Below, piece after piece: positions 26,322-36,893 of a DNA stretch of 64,000 nucleotides. The position numbers and the translations under genes were made by a program. This stretch comes from CBDEFX01 sp965237635. GTDB lineage: Bacteria > Chloroflexota > Dehalococcoidia > Lucifugimonadales > CAUZJF01. The stretch is from the NCBI GenBank assembly GCA_965237635.1, contig CBDEFX010000002.1:1798001-1862000 (forward strand), given 5' to 3'. The notes under the pieces were generated by a model, which was not told the DNA's origin, searched no databases, and was given only the letters and a program-made list of their open reading frames with translations. Position 1 is the first letter of the stretch. Each line of letters opens with the position of its first letter.

Positions 26322-27752
26322 GTGAGTTGGTGGGGCTCTAAGCCGCACATCAGATTCACCATTGTCGTGTTCGTTGTACTCGCCTCTCTAGACAACGCCG
26401 CGATCGGTGTGTCGCCTCCACTCTATGCCGTCATCGCCGAAGACCTGTCTGTCAGCGAGGTGTCGCTGGGTCTGGTTACAGGCCTAACGATACTGATCGC
26501 CGCCGTATCCGCCGTCATGTGGGGCTACTGGGGAGACCAGAGCAGCCGCAAGCGGCTCCTCTTCTATGGGACCATGATCTGGGCAGGGGCCACGTTCCTT
26601 ACCGGCACCTCCGGCACCCTTACTCAATTCCTGTTGTTCCAGGCCGCGGCAGCCGTTGGCCTCGGCTGCATCTCGTCGGTGGGATACAGCGTCTTAACAG
26701 ACTTTGTGACCTCCAGACGCCGTGGCATGGTCATGAGCCTCTGGGGGCTGGCACAGGGGCTGGGGATGGGGGTGGGCGTATTCTTGGGCGCCTTGCTTGG
26801 GGCGGACGACTGGGGACTGCCCTTTCTCGTCATCGCCGGAGCCGGCCTCGGCTTCGGCGTGCTCTACTTGCTCACCTACGATCCGAAGCGAGGTCGCGCC
26901 GAGCCGGAGGCCCCCGAGGTCACGGGCAAAGATGTTGAAGAGGAGCCGCGGATCGAGCTTGGAGACATTCCACACCTGGCCACAAAGCCGTCCAACGTCT
27001 GGCTGATACTTCAGGGGTTCACCGCTCAGTTTGCCTACGGCTCGCTCATCTGGCTGCCTCGATTGTTCGCGGCAAAGATGGAGGCGACCGGCTCCTCCCT
27101 TGAAACGGCGACGGCCGTTGGAGGCCTATTCGCGATCGCGTTTCAAGTCGGGGGCGTGTTTTCGATATTCGGAGGGTACGTCGGTGATCGGTGGCAAAGG
27201 CGCGACCTGCGAGGTCGCGCAACGCTTAGTGCTATCGGAGTGCTCGGGGCCATCCCGCTCTATCTTGCACTATTCTTCATACCGCTAACCGGACTAAACA
27301 TCCCCGAGCCGGCGGAAACGGGCGACGTGATCGCAACGGTGTTCACCAGCCTGTTCACGAACGGTTGGGTTGCCACCGCTTTTTTCCTCGCTCTAGGAGC
27401 TCTGGCTTTGACGTCAGTCGACTCTCCGAACTGGTTCGCCCTGATCAGCGAGGTCAACCTGCCGGAGCACCGGGGCACCGCCTTCGGGCTGGCGAACCTG
27501 TCCGGTGGAGTAGGTCGCGCTATTGGCATCTGGCTGACGCCGGCCGCTGCCATTTTCTTGGAGTCCAGGTTCGCTCCGCCGCTAAACTTCGCCGTCGGCC
27601 TGGCGCTGTTCCAGCTGTTTTTCGTGCCGACCGGGTTTTGCTACTATATGGCCCGCAAGACCACGCCGAGAGACATCACCGAGGCCAGACGAACCATGGC
27701 GAGTCGCGCAGAGGAGACGGCTAGCGGCGACGATACTGAAACCACGCCTTGA
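26322..27752 (+). CDS. MFS transporter
   Basis: A major facilitator of about 476 residues. Twelve hydrophobic segments are evident, with the loop 2-3 family signature as GYWGDQSSRKRLLFYG and its second-half counterpart GGYVGDRWQRRDLRGRATL. GTG 26322 (MSWWGSKPHIRF) is preferred because GGAG lies a few bases before it; a TTG at 26283 would add 13 residues. The sequence resembles spinster-like or general organic-anion carriers. It follows the acyltransferase with a short gap, so it may be the last gene of that lipid operon. Its end overlaps the convergent plsY gene by about 30 bases. Confidence 0.88.
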   Translation: MSWWGSKPHIRFTIVVFVVLASLDNAAIGVSPPLYAVIAEDLSVSEVSLGLVTGLTILIAAVSAVMWGYWGDQSSRKRLLFYGTMIWAGATFLTGTSGTLTQFLLFQAAAAVGLGCISSVGYSVLTDFVTSRRRGMVMSLWGLAQGLGMGVGVFLGALLGADDWGLPFLVIAGAGLGFGVLYLLTYDPKRGRAEPEAPEVTGKDVEEEPRIELGDIPHLATKPSNVWLILQGFTAQFAYGSLIWLPRLFAAKMEATGSSLETATAVGGLFAIAFQVGGVFSIFGGYVGDRWQRRDLRGRATLSAIGVLGAIPLYLALFFIPLTGLNIPEPAETGDVIATVFTSLFTNGWVATAFFLALGALALTSVDSPNWFALISEVNLPEHRGTAFGLANLSGGVGRAIGIWLTPAAAIFLESRFAPPLNFAVGLALFQLFFVPTGFCYYMARKTTPRDITEARRTMASRAEETASGDDTETTP

Positions 27753-28284
27753 CGAGGATAGCGGCCCCGGCAAGTAGCACAGCCGCCACGCCTACCGCGT
27801 CCCGGTGAATCAGTCCCCCGGCCACCAGGGTCAGTGCAAAGAACGTGTAGCCGGCGTAGGCAGCGTTCCGACTCACGGCCACGACCAGGAGGGCGGGAGC
27901 CGTCGCGATCACGGCGGCCAAAGGCAGCAGGCCGAACGTGGTCCCTATGCCCACGGCCATGCCGGTGCCCCCAATCGAGGTCCAAGGGATCGGGAAGAAA
28001 TGTCCCGACAGCAATGAGGCCGTGGCCAGCAACCCTGTCCACAGAGGGAGCCCCAGCAGGTAGAGAGGCACCGTGGCGGCAGCCCCTTTGGCGATATCCA
28101 GGACAAGGACCGCCGCGGCGTAGCGGGGCCCGATCTCCCTGAATACATTGGCGGTGCCTGGGTTGCCGGTGCCCAGGCTTCGGATGTTTACTCCCGCGGC
28201 TCGGGAGACCACGTCACCGGCTGATAGGGAGCCCAGCAGATAAACGCCAACCGTCCACAGGGCATAGAACCAGAGCTCGTCCAT
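27721..28284 (-). CDS. plsY: Glycerol-3-phosphate acyltransferase PlsY
   Basis: A 187-residue integral membrane enzyme that transfers an acyl group from acyl-phosphate to glycerol-3-phosphate. The three PlsY motifs are recognisable: GSLSAGDVVSR, GTGNPGTANVFREIG followed by VLVLDIAKG, and GHFFPIPWTSIGGTGMAVGIGTT-like, where the usual GGKG is IGGTG. Five hydrophobic segments are present. The substitutions in motifs 1 and 3 make it a divergent member. It is convergent with the MFS gene. Confidence 0.8.
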   Translation of the reverse strand: MDELWFYALWTVGVYLLGSLSAGDVVSRAAGVNIRSLGTGNPGTANVFREIGPRYAAAVLVLDIAKGAAATVPLYLLGLPLWTGLLATASLLSGHFFPIPWTSIGGTGMAVGIGTTFGLLPLAAVIATAPALLVVAVSRNAAYAGYTFFALTLVAGGLIHRDAVGVAAVLLAGAAILVKAWFQYRRR

Positions 28285-28303
28285 TGGGGATCTGACCTCA
28301 AGG

Positions 28304-28435
28304 GGCTTTGCACCAAAAGTCGCGATCGGGGGCCGTGGTTCGACAGGCTCACCACGAACGGAGGTTCAGATTCGCCGTTCGCCCTGAGCCTGTCGAAGGG
28401 CAATTCGGCTCGCGCGGCACTTCTTGTGCAAAGCC
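28304..28435. mobile_element. MITE family 2, copy E1
   Basis: A 132-bp element with 10-bp perfect terminal repeats GGCTTTGCAC and GTGCAAAGCC and an 8-bp duplication CCTCAAGG on both sides (28296-28303, 28436-28443). The interior carries a REP-like inverted pair (GGTTCGACAGGCTCACC and GAGCCTGTCGAAGGG). It has no coding capacity. The same ends recur at 31360-31521. Confidence 0.88.
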
Positions 28436-28510
28436 CCTCAAGGGTAACTTTGCGGGGCGGCTCGCCCCCTCAGCGGCCGCGGCAAGCGGCTTCGTCCAGG
28501 AAGTCGCCCT

Positions 28511-28959
28511 CCCGGTCCGGCCCTTTCGGTTTTACCCGAGCAGCTCGATAGGGCTGTCATTCCGAGGCTCCGCGAGGAATCTAGACGGTCGCCCTGAAAC
28601 AACCATAGCTTAGGGTACCGACCCAGATTCCTCGTCGAAGACTCCTCGGAATCGTCCATGCCGGTTGTCTCCGACACCCTGAATGATGAAAATGGGCCGA
28701 ACTCTTATCCCTTCTCCACCGCTTCGGGGGAGAAGGTTAGGATGAGGGGGCTTCCGGCCGTTACAACCCTATTTTCATACCAATGACAACAACCAAGAAC
28801 CGAAAGACCCTACTCTCCCCGGTCTGGCCCTTTCGGTTTTACCCGAGTAGCTCGATAGGGCTGTCATTCCGAGGCTCCGCGAGGAATCTAGACGGTAGCC
28901 CTGAAACAACCATAGCTTAGGGTACCGACCCTGATTCCTCGTCGAAGACTCCTCGGAAT
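28511..28959. repeat. Duplicated intergenic repeat units
   Basis: A unit of about 142 bp (GGCCCTTTCGGTTTTACCC ... CGACCC ... CTCCTCGGAAT) occurs at 28511-28652 and 28818-28959 with few differences. The second unit is also bracketed by a 35-40-bp direct repeat containing ACAACAACCAAGAACCGAA (starting near 28781 and 28957; period 175). Between the two units lies a hairpin-forming CCTTCTCC...GGAGAAGG at about 28709-28736. No gene is seen. Confidence 0.75.
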
Positions 28960-29009
28960 GACAACAACCAAGAACCGAAAGACCCTACTCTCCCAGTCAG
29001 TTCGACCCC

Positions 29010-29183
29010 TCGACAATCGCGAACATGCGTGCTATAATTGCTCTATGCGACAGACCCAAGAGCCTGCACTGAGCTCGCCGAAGGGTGGCCTGTCCCATTC
29101 CTTTGCTCAACTGTTCCGCGGTGTACCGAAGTCCATAGCTGAGTGGGACACAATGGAACAAGATGGGGCACATTTTTCAGAAC
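29010..29183 (+). repeat. Promoter-led dispersed repeat, copy 2
   Basis: A clear sigma70-like promoter, TCGACA (29010-29015), a 17-base spacer and TATAAT (29033-29038), leads into sequence related to 10341-10461, with a 25-base insertion. The downstream block contains GACAGACCCAAG, CCTGTCCCATT, CGGTGTACCGAAG, GGGACACAATGGAAC and TTTTTCAGAAC. The conserved promoter plus leader suggests a transcribed small RNA or short peptide. Confidence 0.55.
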
Positions 29184-29325
29184 TTTACCAACCCCCGTTC
29201 ATCCCCGGCTATAGTCCCGATTATGTAGGGGCGCATGGCCTGCGCCCACCTCATGGGGTTTTGATCCAACACAGTGCCGCAAGTGACCGCCACGGCTGAT
29301 TTCCGTGGAAGGCCCTGACAACCGG

Positions 29326-30099
29326 TTATTCCTCGCCGATGATCGGGTTTCTGAGGACGCCGATGCCCGAGATCTCGACTTCGGCTATGTCCCCGGGAGC
29401 CATTGGACCAATACCGGAAGGGGTGCCGGTCATGATTACGTCACCGGGCAGCAGTAGGATCGCCTCACTTATGTAGGAGACGAGCTCGGCGACAGGGAAT
29501 AGGAGGTCGGAGGTATTCGTTTGCTGCTTTGTCTCTCCGTTGAGGCGCGTGGTGAGGTCAAGGTCCGTCGGGTCCAGTCCGGTGGCGATAGCCGGGCCTA
29601 AGGGGCAGAAGGTGTCGAACCCCTTGCTCACCAGCATCGCGCCGTTCTTCATCTCCGCTCTCTGGATCGCCCGCTCTGTCACGTCGTTTCCACAGGTGTA
29701 GCCCAGCACGTGGTCCAGGGCCCGTTCTTTCGGCACGTTTTTGGCCGCTCGGCCGATAACGGTCACGAGCTCGCCCTCGTACTCAACCTCCCTGCCCTGT
29801 CGTGGATAGACGACCGGGTCCCCGGGGCCTACCATCGCGGTCAGCGGCTTCATGAACAGCATCGGGAACTTCGGAGTCGGAAGGTCTGTCTCCTTGATGT
29901 GACCCTGGTAGTTCAACCCGACGCAGATGATTTTCTGGGGCTCGACGGGCGCGAGGAGCTGCACTTCGCTGAGCTGGGCGACCTTAGGTCCGGTGTCAAA
30001 CTCGTCGAATGGCGACCCGATCAGCTGGTGGACAGAGTTGTCGTCATCGAGAACCCCGTAGCCGGCTTCCCCATTGTGTCGGTATCGGACTATTTTCAC
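29326..30099 (-). CDS. Fumarylacetoacetate hydrolase family protein
   Basis: A 257-residue enzyme of the FAH/HpaG family, which cleaves or isomerises 2-oxo acid-type substrates with a divalent metal. Visible motifs are ICVGLNYQGHIKE, FMKPLTAMVGPGDPV, the metal-binding VEYEGELVTVIGR with two Glu residues, GYTCGNDVTER, SKGFDTFCPLGPAI and PGDVIMTGTPSGIGP. GTG 30099 is six bases past AGGAG. It lies 16 bases downstream of the Ldh-family dehydrogenase gene, forming a two-gene catabolic operon, probably for a hydroxy- or oxo-acid. The substrate is not determinable. Confidence 0.93.
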   Translation of the reverse strand: MKIVRYRHNGEAGYGVLDDDNSVHQLIGSPFDEFDTGPKVAQLSEVQLLAPVEPQKIICVGLNYQGHIKETDLPTPKFPMLFMKPLTAMVGPGDPVVYPRQGREVEYEGELVTVIGRAAKNVPKERALDHVLGYTCGNDVTERAIQRAEMKNGAMLVSKGFDTFCPLGPAIATGLDPTDLDLTTRLNGETKQQTNTSDLLFPVAELVSYISEAILLLPGDVIMTGTPSGIGPMAPGDIAEVEISGIGVLRNPIIGEE

Positions 30100-30115
30100 G
30101 TTCGCTCCTCGCTCC

Positions 30116-31168
30116 TCATAAGCCGGCGGGCAGCGGGATGTCGAACCTCTCTGCTGCCGCCTTCAAACTGTCGACCGTCCCTTCGGGAAGGGGGATGCCA
30201 TTTCGAGTCCGGTCTTGGAAGACCCTGTCTTCGGGCTCGCCGGGCATGAAAATCTCCTGGGCGCCCTCTGCTTTTGGCAGGGCTTTCAGGCCGTCGACGA
30301 GCTTGTCCACTTCGTCCTTGTAACCGTCGACGTCGGTGAAGGTCTCGATATCCAGGGCGGCAACGAAGCTATTCTGGATGTGTCTGTTGATCTCTTGCTT
30401 GCCTGTGATGACGGGTTCAAGCCGAGGATTGCCTACCATCAGCCCGGCGAGGCACTCGAACATGATCGCAAGACCGGAGCCCTTTGGCCCGCTGAACGGC
30501 ATCAGGATCTCGGCTAGCTTGGGGTCTGTTGTCGGGTTGCCGTCCTTGTCTAGCGCCCAGTTCGCTGGAATGGGAACGCGCTTGTCGATCGCCAGCCAGA
30601 TCTTTCCCCCGGCCGCAATGCTCGTTGCCATGTCAAGCACCAGAGGGCCACGGCGGTTCCCTGGGACGCTGATGGCGATCGGACTGTTCTGAACGCCCGC
30701 GGCACGGGCCCCGTGCGGGGCCATGTTTGGCGGGCCCGCGACGCATGCAATGCCGGCCATATCTTCCTTCGCCGCCATCAGCGCGTAGTATCCCATCGCG
30801 CCCTGATGGGTGGTGTTCCGGATAAATCCCCACCCGATGCCGGTGTTCTTCGCCTTTTCAATCGCCCGGCGCATGGCCATCGTAGTGACTACTGGCCCGA
30901 AGGCTTGATCGGCATCTATGAGGATGGTCGCGGCCGTCTCTTTCATGACCTGGATATTGGGTCTGGTCTTCATTACGCCGTTGTCGACGTGTGACAGGTA
31001 CCAGGGAATCCTGAGCACGCCGTGGGAGTCGACGCCCCTGAGATTGGCCCAGACGAGCACATCCGCCTCAATCTCCGCGTCCTCGGGGGCAAGTCCGGCC
31101 CCGGTGAACACCTCAGCGGTGAATGCCTTCAGGTCTTCTCCACTTACGAGGACTTCGTTGCTCGCCAA
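30116..31168 (-). CDS. Ldh/Mdh-family NAD(P)-dependent oxidoreductase
   Basis: A 350-residue protein of the type-2 malate/L-lactate dehydrogenase family. Motifs include LRGVDSHGVLRIPWYLSHVD, IRNTTHQGAMGYYALMAAK (catalytic His), SPIAISVPGNRRGPLVLDMATS and GPKGSGLAIMFECLAGLM. The TTG at 31168 is chosen because AGGAGG lies six bases before it and the length then fits the family; the open frame extends about 60 codons further but that part shows no homology-like sequence. It is coupled with the FAH gene downstream; together they suggest oxidation of a 2-hydroxy acid followed by cleavage. Confidence 0.92.
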   Translation of the reverse strand: MASNEVLVSGEDLKAFTAEVFTGAGLAPEDAEIEADVLVWANLRGVDSHGVLRIPWYLSHVDNGVMKTRPNIQVMKETAATILIDADQAFGPVVTTMAMRRAIEKAKNTGIGWGFIRNTTHQGAMGYYALMAAKEDMAGIACVAGPPNMAPHGARAAGVQNSPIAISVPGNRRGPLVLDMATSIAAGGKIWLAIDKRVPIPANWALDKDGNPTTDPKLAEILMPFSGPKGSGLAIMFECLAGLMVGNPRLEPVITGKQEINRHIQNSFVAALDIETFTDVDGYKDEVDKLVDGLKALPKAEGAQEIFMPGEPEDRVFQDRTRNGIPLPEGTVDSLKAAAERFDIPLPAGL

Positions 31169-31359
31169 GGCCAGCCTCCTGTCATCGGCTCGGGTGAGGA
31201 CACAAACGCACGGCAAGCGAAGGACATTGGTGCTTGCGTGTGGATACCGGATGGACAGCCTCGCTGGGACCAGCCGTCCGTCGCCGAACGGAGTATAGAC
31301 GCCGCCCTGGACAGAGTCAAATCCCCGCCCGGGGAACTGCGACGGCCTCTCCATCTATT

Positions 31360-31521
31360 GGCTTTGCACTTAAAGTATCCCGGTAGCGCCATGGTCCTTC
31401 GACAAGCTCAGGACGAACGGTGGATTTGAAGCTACGTTCGTGGTGAGCTCCGACAGGAGTCGCGAGTCCTACTCGGACCTGTCGAACCACGGCCCTGCAA
31501 GTCGACTTTCGGTGCAAAGCC
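31360..31521. mobile_element. MITE family 2, copy E2
   Basis: A 162-bp element with ends GGCTTTGCAC and GTGCAAAGCC and a 9-bp duplication CCATCTATT (31351-31359, 31522-31530). The interior has the same type of REP-like palindromic pieces (CTTCGACAAGCTCAGGACG, GACCTGTCGAACCACGG) as E1. It landed at the 3' end of the serine-protease pseudogene, whose stop lies in the duplicated target. Confidence 0.88.
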
Positions 31522-31525
31522 CCAT

Positions 31526-32754
31526 CTATTCGAGTAGTTGCAGATTCAACCGGTCCAGTACCTTGCCCAGGTCGATGGCATAGGTCCAGTTCTCTTGCTC
31601 ACGCCCCTGGCGGAGGCGTTCCTGCCAGCCACCCCAGAGCAATGTTACCGGACGGTGGACCTCGTCATCGGTCACGAGGATTTTCCCGCTGTCCCCTTTG
31701 TCTGAGAACACCTCCCCTTCTTCCCCGATCACCAGGAGGTCGGTATAGATGCTCTCCCCGCCGTCACGCTATTCGTAAGCGTAGCCGGCGACCGTGCCCC
31801 GCTGTACTCCGCGCGTCCGCCCCACACTGACGACCTTTTGACCAATGACATCCATTGCGTCTGGATTTATTCGCAGGACTGGACCGTTCCGGCCGATCGC
31901 ATGGAGCCCCGGTTCGACACGGTCGGACAGGTCCTCGTCCACCTCCACAAAGGCACAGTCACAACGGATGTAGGAGTTCACCTCATCAATTATGCCGTCA
32001 TACCATTTTTCATCGGCCGCGCGCTCCTTGGTCTCGTAGGTGACGCCAAGGCGAGGCGACGTGTGCCAGGGATGGTAGATGACGCGGCCGGGTGCGTCCG
32101 CGACATGTTGGTTGGTCAGGAGTCCAACCCTCCCAGTCTGAAGATGTGTAGCGGCGATTCCGGCCGTGCCAACAAATTCATGGTCCTGGTCTTCAATGCC
32201 GTCACCATAGAATGCTAGTTGTATGCCCCGACCAGTCCGATCCGGCCGGACCGCAGGTCATAGATGACCCTTTTGTTTTGTGGGCTTAGCGGAGGCAGAG
32301 AATCGAACTCTTCAAGAGACTCGGCTTTCCCTCCGGTCACCACGTCGGTGAAGCACCAGGTCCCGTCCGGGGCCTCAAGCCTTTGAGGAGCCCTTTCTGC
32401 CTCCGGCACCAGACCAAGATCGGTCTTCTGAGGTACGAAGATGATGATGCACGGGTGGTCTGTCTTCTGGCCGTTCGACCACTTGAAGCCAAGGGCAGTC
32501 CCGAGACTGCCGTTGACGGCCTCGATCGTGCCACGGTTTGCGGCCCGAATACGCAGCAAGTCGTTCAAAGAGTCCGCTTCACTGTCCGGGTCGTCGTCCT
32601 CAACAGGCCTGATGGGCGCTGGGACGTCCTCTGGCCGATCGTCGTCAACGGGTCGCACGGGTGGCGGAACGTCGGCACCGGCCTGCTGGCCTATTCCGGT
32701 CAACGACTTGAAGATGCCCATCAGAGCACCCAGCAGCAACTTCAGTATTCGCAT
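31526..32754 (-). pseudogene. Trypsin-like serine protease, decayed
   Basis: ATG 32754 follows GGGAGG. The first 180 residues (hydrophobic start MRILKLLLGALMGIF, acidic Pro-rich linker, then a divergent N-terminal domain) end at a stop near 32215, where one G is missing in a G run. One frame over the protein continues with GVGLLTNQHVA-type sequence (catalytic His), CAFVEVDED (Asp), then an in-frame TAG at 31769-31771, after which SDKGDSGKILV (GDSG serine motif) and ENWTYAIDLGKVLDRL follow to 31526. One frameshift and one stop thus break a complete His-Asp-Ser protease. The three pieces are in consistent order. Confidence 0.78.
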
Positions 32755-32769
32755 CGCAGCCTCCCTCAC

Positions 32770-33020
32770 CGGATGCCGATTCCCCTGCCATAGCTAGGCG
32801 CGAAGCATCATACATTAGTACGGTGACTGCCGCACGTGGCAACGAGCTGGTGTGCCGGTCGGAAGCGCCGCCGCGGAAAGCTTTCCAATACGCTGGCCGC
32901 GCTGTAAAGTAGTCGTGAGGGTGGCACGATTCAACGACATATACGATTGAGCTAACCAAAACGTAAAGACGAGAACATTCATAGCTGCGGTAATTGAATG
33001 ACGGTGAAGAGCGGAGATAG
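32770..33020. other. Divergent intergenic region
   Basis: The space between the protease pseudogene and the DUF255 gene. GGAG at about 33011 is the ribosome-binding site for ATG 33021. No promoter could be assigned with confidence. Confidence 0.4.
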
Positions 33021-35066
<2,046 letters not shown>

Positions 35067-35175
35067 CGTGCTGCCGCCCGGTCAGGCTTGGCGCGTCGGA
35101 GTTGTGAGTCTGTTTGTCTAGGTCGAGGGTGAGCGGATAGCTCTGGCTACTCGTTATCCTGCCGGCGAGCAAAGT

Positions 35176-36403
35176 ACTCGACCGGGTGAGCCGCGAGTTG
35201 CTGGCCCGGGCTTGGCAGGCCGGGGCGGGACCCGGCGACGGGCCCCTGACCATTGACCTGGACTCCACCATCTGCGAGACCTACGGACTGGCCAAGGAGG
35301 GCGCCCGCCACCACGGCTATACCGGCAAGCGGGGCTACCACCCGCTGCCGGCCATCGCCGCCGGCACCGGAGACGTGCTGATGTCCCGGCTGCGCGAGGG
35401 CCGGGCCAACACCGCCCGCGGCGCCGCCCACTTCCTGCGGGAGACGGTGGGACGGGTGCGCTACGCCGGGGCCGACGGACGACTCACGCTACGGGCCGAC
35501 AGCGGGTTCTACACTCATGGCGTGGTATCCGTCTGCCGCAAGATGGATGTCCGCTTCTCCATCACCATCCGCCAGCACAAAAGCCTGCACAATCTCATCG
35601 AGGCGATACCCGAAGATGCCTGGACGCCGATTCCTTACTGGATGGACGGTGCCGCCGATGTGGCCGAGACCACCTGCACCCCCTTCCAGGCCGAGGCGGG
35701 TGAAGCCGACGCCCGGTTCCCAACTGGCCCTCTTCGCCAAATACAGCTATCATGGCTTCATCACCGACCGGGACGGGGAGTTGCTCGAACTGGAGGCTGA
35801 CCATCGCCGCCACGCCGAGATCGAGAATGCCATACGCGACCTCAAGTACGGCGTCGGGCTGAACCATCTCCCCTCGGGCCGCTTCGCCGCCAACGGCGCC
35901 TGGCTGGCCGTCCAGACGATGGCCCACAACCTGGCCCGCTGGACGGCGCGGATCGGTCTGGGAGAGCGGATAGCCACCACCAAGACCCTCCGGCGGCGGT
36001 TCTTCTCCCTGGCCGGACGGCTCACCCGCTCGGCACGCCGGTTGACCCTGCATCTTCCGGATCGCTGGCCTTGGGCTGAGAAGTTCAGCCGTGCCTTGGC
36101 CCGGCTGCGAGCCATTCCACTCCCGGCCTGACGGCACCGTCGGCGACCGACCCACCCACCGGACAACCGAAGATCCCCGCAGACTCGTGCCAGCCCGGTC
36201 CGAGAGAGTCCCCTGCTGCGTATTCTCTCGCCATCCCGCGCATCGCAGCTCCCGCAGACGGCCATAGGGGCCCCTGTGCGGCGATGAAGACCGTCCGCCG
36301 ACCTCCCTACCCCAAATGGAACCCAGGCTATTTCCCCTGTAGCTCCCTCACCCCCCTTCCGCTTTCCTCACGCCGTCCATCGGTGTCCTTCGGTGGATTC
36401 GGG
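35176..36403 (+). mobile_element. IS1380-a copy 4, 5'-truncated and internally deleted
   Basis: The copy begins abruptly at the base corresponding to 8079 of copy 3, so 459 bp of the left end are missing. The right terminal repeat is intact (36386-36403) and followed by CTAAA. There is a 32-bp deletion near 35698 between two GGCGG direct repeats. No target duplication is visible. Confidence 0.93.
35186..36131 (+). pseudogene. IS1380-a transposase remnant (copy 4)
   Basis: The frame starts within VSRELLARAWQAG and keeps the first two acidic motifs (LTIDLDSTICE, LRADSGFYTHG). At about 35698 the 32-bp deletion shifts the frame; the remainder, including HAEIENAIRDLKYG, continues one frame over to 36131. 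It lacks the N-terminal third and cannot make a working transposase, but its end could still be acted on by other copies. Confidence 0.92.
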
Positions 36404-36702
36404 CTAAAGGCCCCTACCATTGGGAGCTGATGAGCGACTACCTTAACAGCGTACTTGACTGGCTGGACACAAACGCCTTCTCCCACAAAATCGAACGGTG
36501 GTTCTTCTACACGACGTGGGCAGACATCGTGAATGTGGGCGCGGACGGGTATATGGGCATCATCTTCTTCGACGGGCCTCAGGAAGGCGCGTCACTCAAT
36601 TGCCTAGGAGAGGTGTACCGAGCGCGGTCCCTAGGTCTGCCACGTGTGGACTGTGACGCCGACGGCAACGTCGTAACCCCGACCCCTACCCCAACCCCGT
36701 GA
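36404..36702 (+). pseudogene. Glycoside-hydrolase-like protein, 3' fragment
   Basis: The frame is open from the IS edge: AKGPYHWELMSDYLNSVLDW, then KIERWFFYTTWADIV and GYMGIIFFDGPQEGASLN, ending in PTPTPTP. The pattern of a Glu-containing strand, a YLNSVLDWL helix and ERWFFYTTW resembles the C-terminal part of TIM-barrel glycosyl hydrolases of the Asl1/GH39-like type. The 5' portion was lost when IS1380-a copy 4 was joined here. The Thr-Pro tail suggests a secreted protein with a linker or wall-spanning end. Assignment by pattern only. Confidence 0.5.
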
Positions 36703-36893
36703 AGCTAGCGGGTTAGCTGGAGACCGAGAAGTAAGTCGAGCCAACCTGGAGGATAGTGATGCAGACGCAAGTAGGGGTAGGTTTGAAACCTACCCCTACA
36801 GTCCAGAGAGACCGAAGATGAATTCTACGCCAAGATCACTGACTAATAGTAGGGGCCGAGGACGCCGCGCCCGGGGCGGAAGGCCTTGCGCCC
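36703..36893. other. Intergenic region between convergent genes
   Basis: A 191-bp space between two convergently reading genes. It contains the palindrome described separately and nothing else that I recognise. Confidence 0.5.
36771..36799. terminator. Perfect 14-bp palindrome, possible bidirectional terminator
   Basis: GTAGGGGTAGGTTT is followed by one G and its exact complement AAACCTACCCCTAC. It lies between two convergent genes, which suits a terminator, but there is no T-tract. It could instead be a small dispersed palindromic repeat. Confidence 0.5.

Noticed and set aside
28511..28959. Possible CRISPR array
   Set aside because: Only two large, imperfect units with no uniform short repeats or spacers; it is a duplicated intergenic repeat.
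29701..30323. Plus-strand ORFs opposite the FAH and Ldh genes
   Set aside because: Both genes on the minus strand have strong motifs, ribosome-binding sites and correct lengths; the opposite frames do not.
30116..31354. The 412-residue long form of the Ldh-family enzyme
   Set aside because: The first 60 or so residues do not resemble the family, whereas the TTG at 31168 has an AGGAGG site and gives the normal length.
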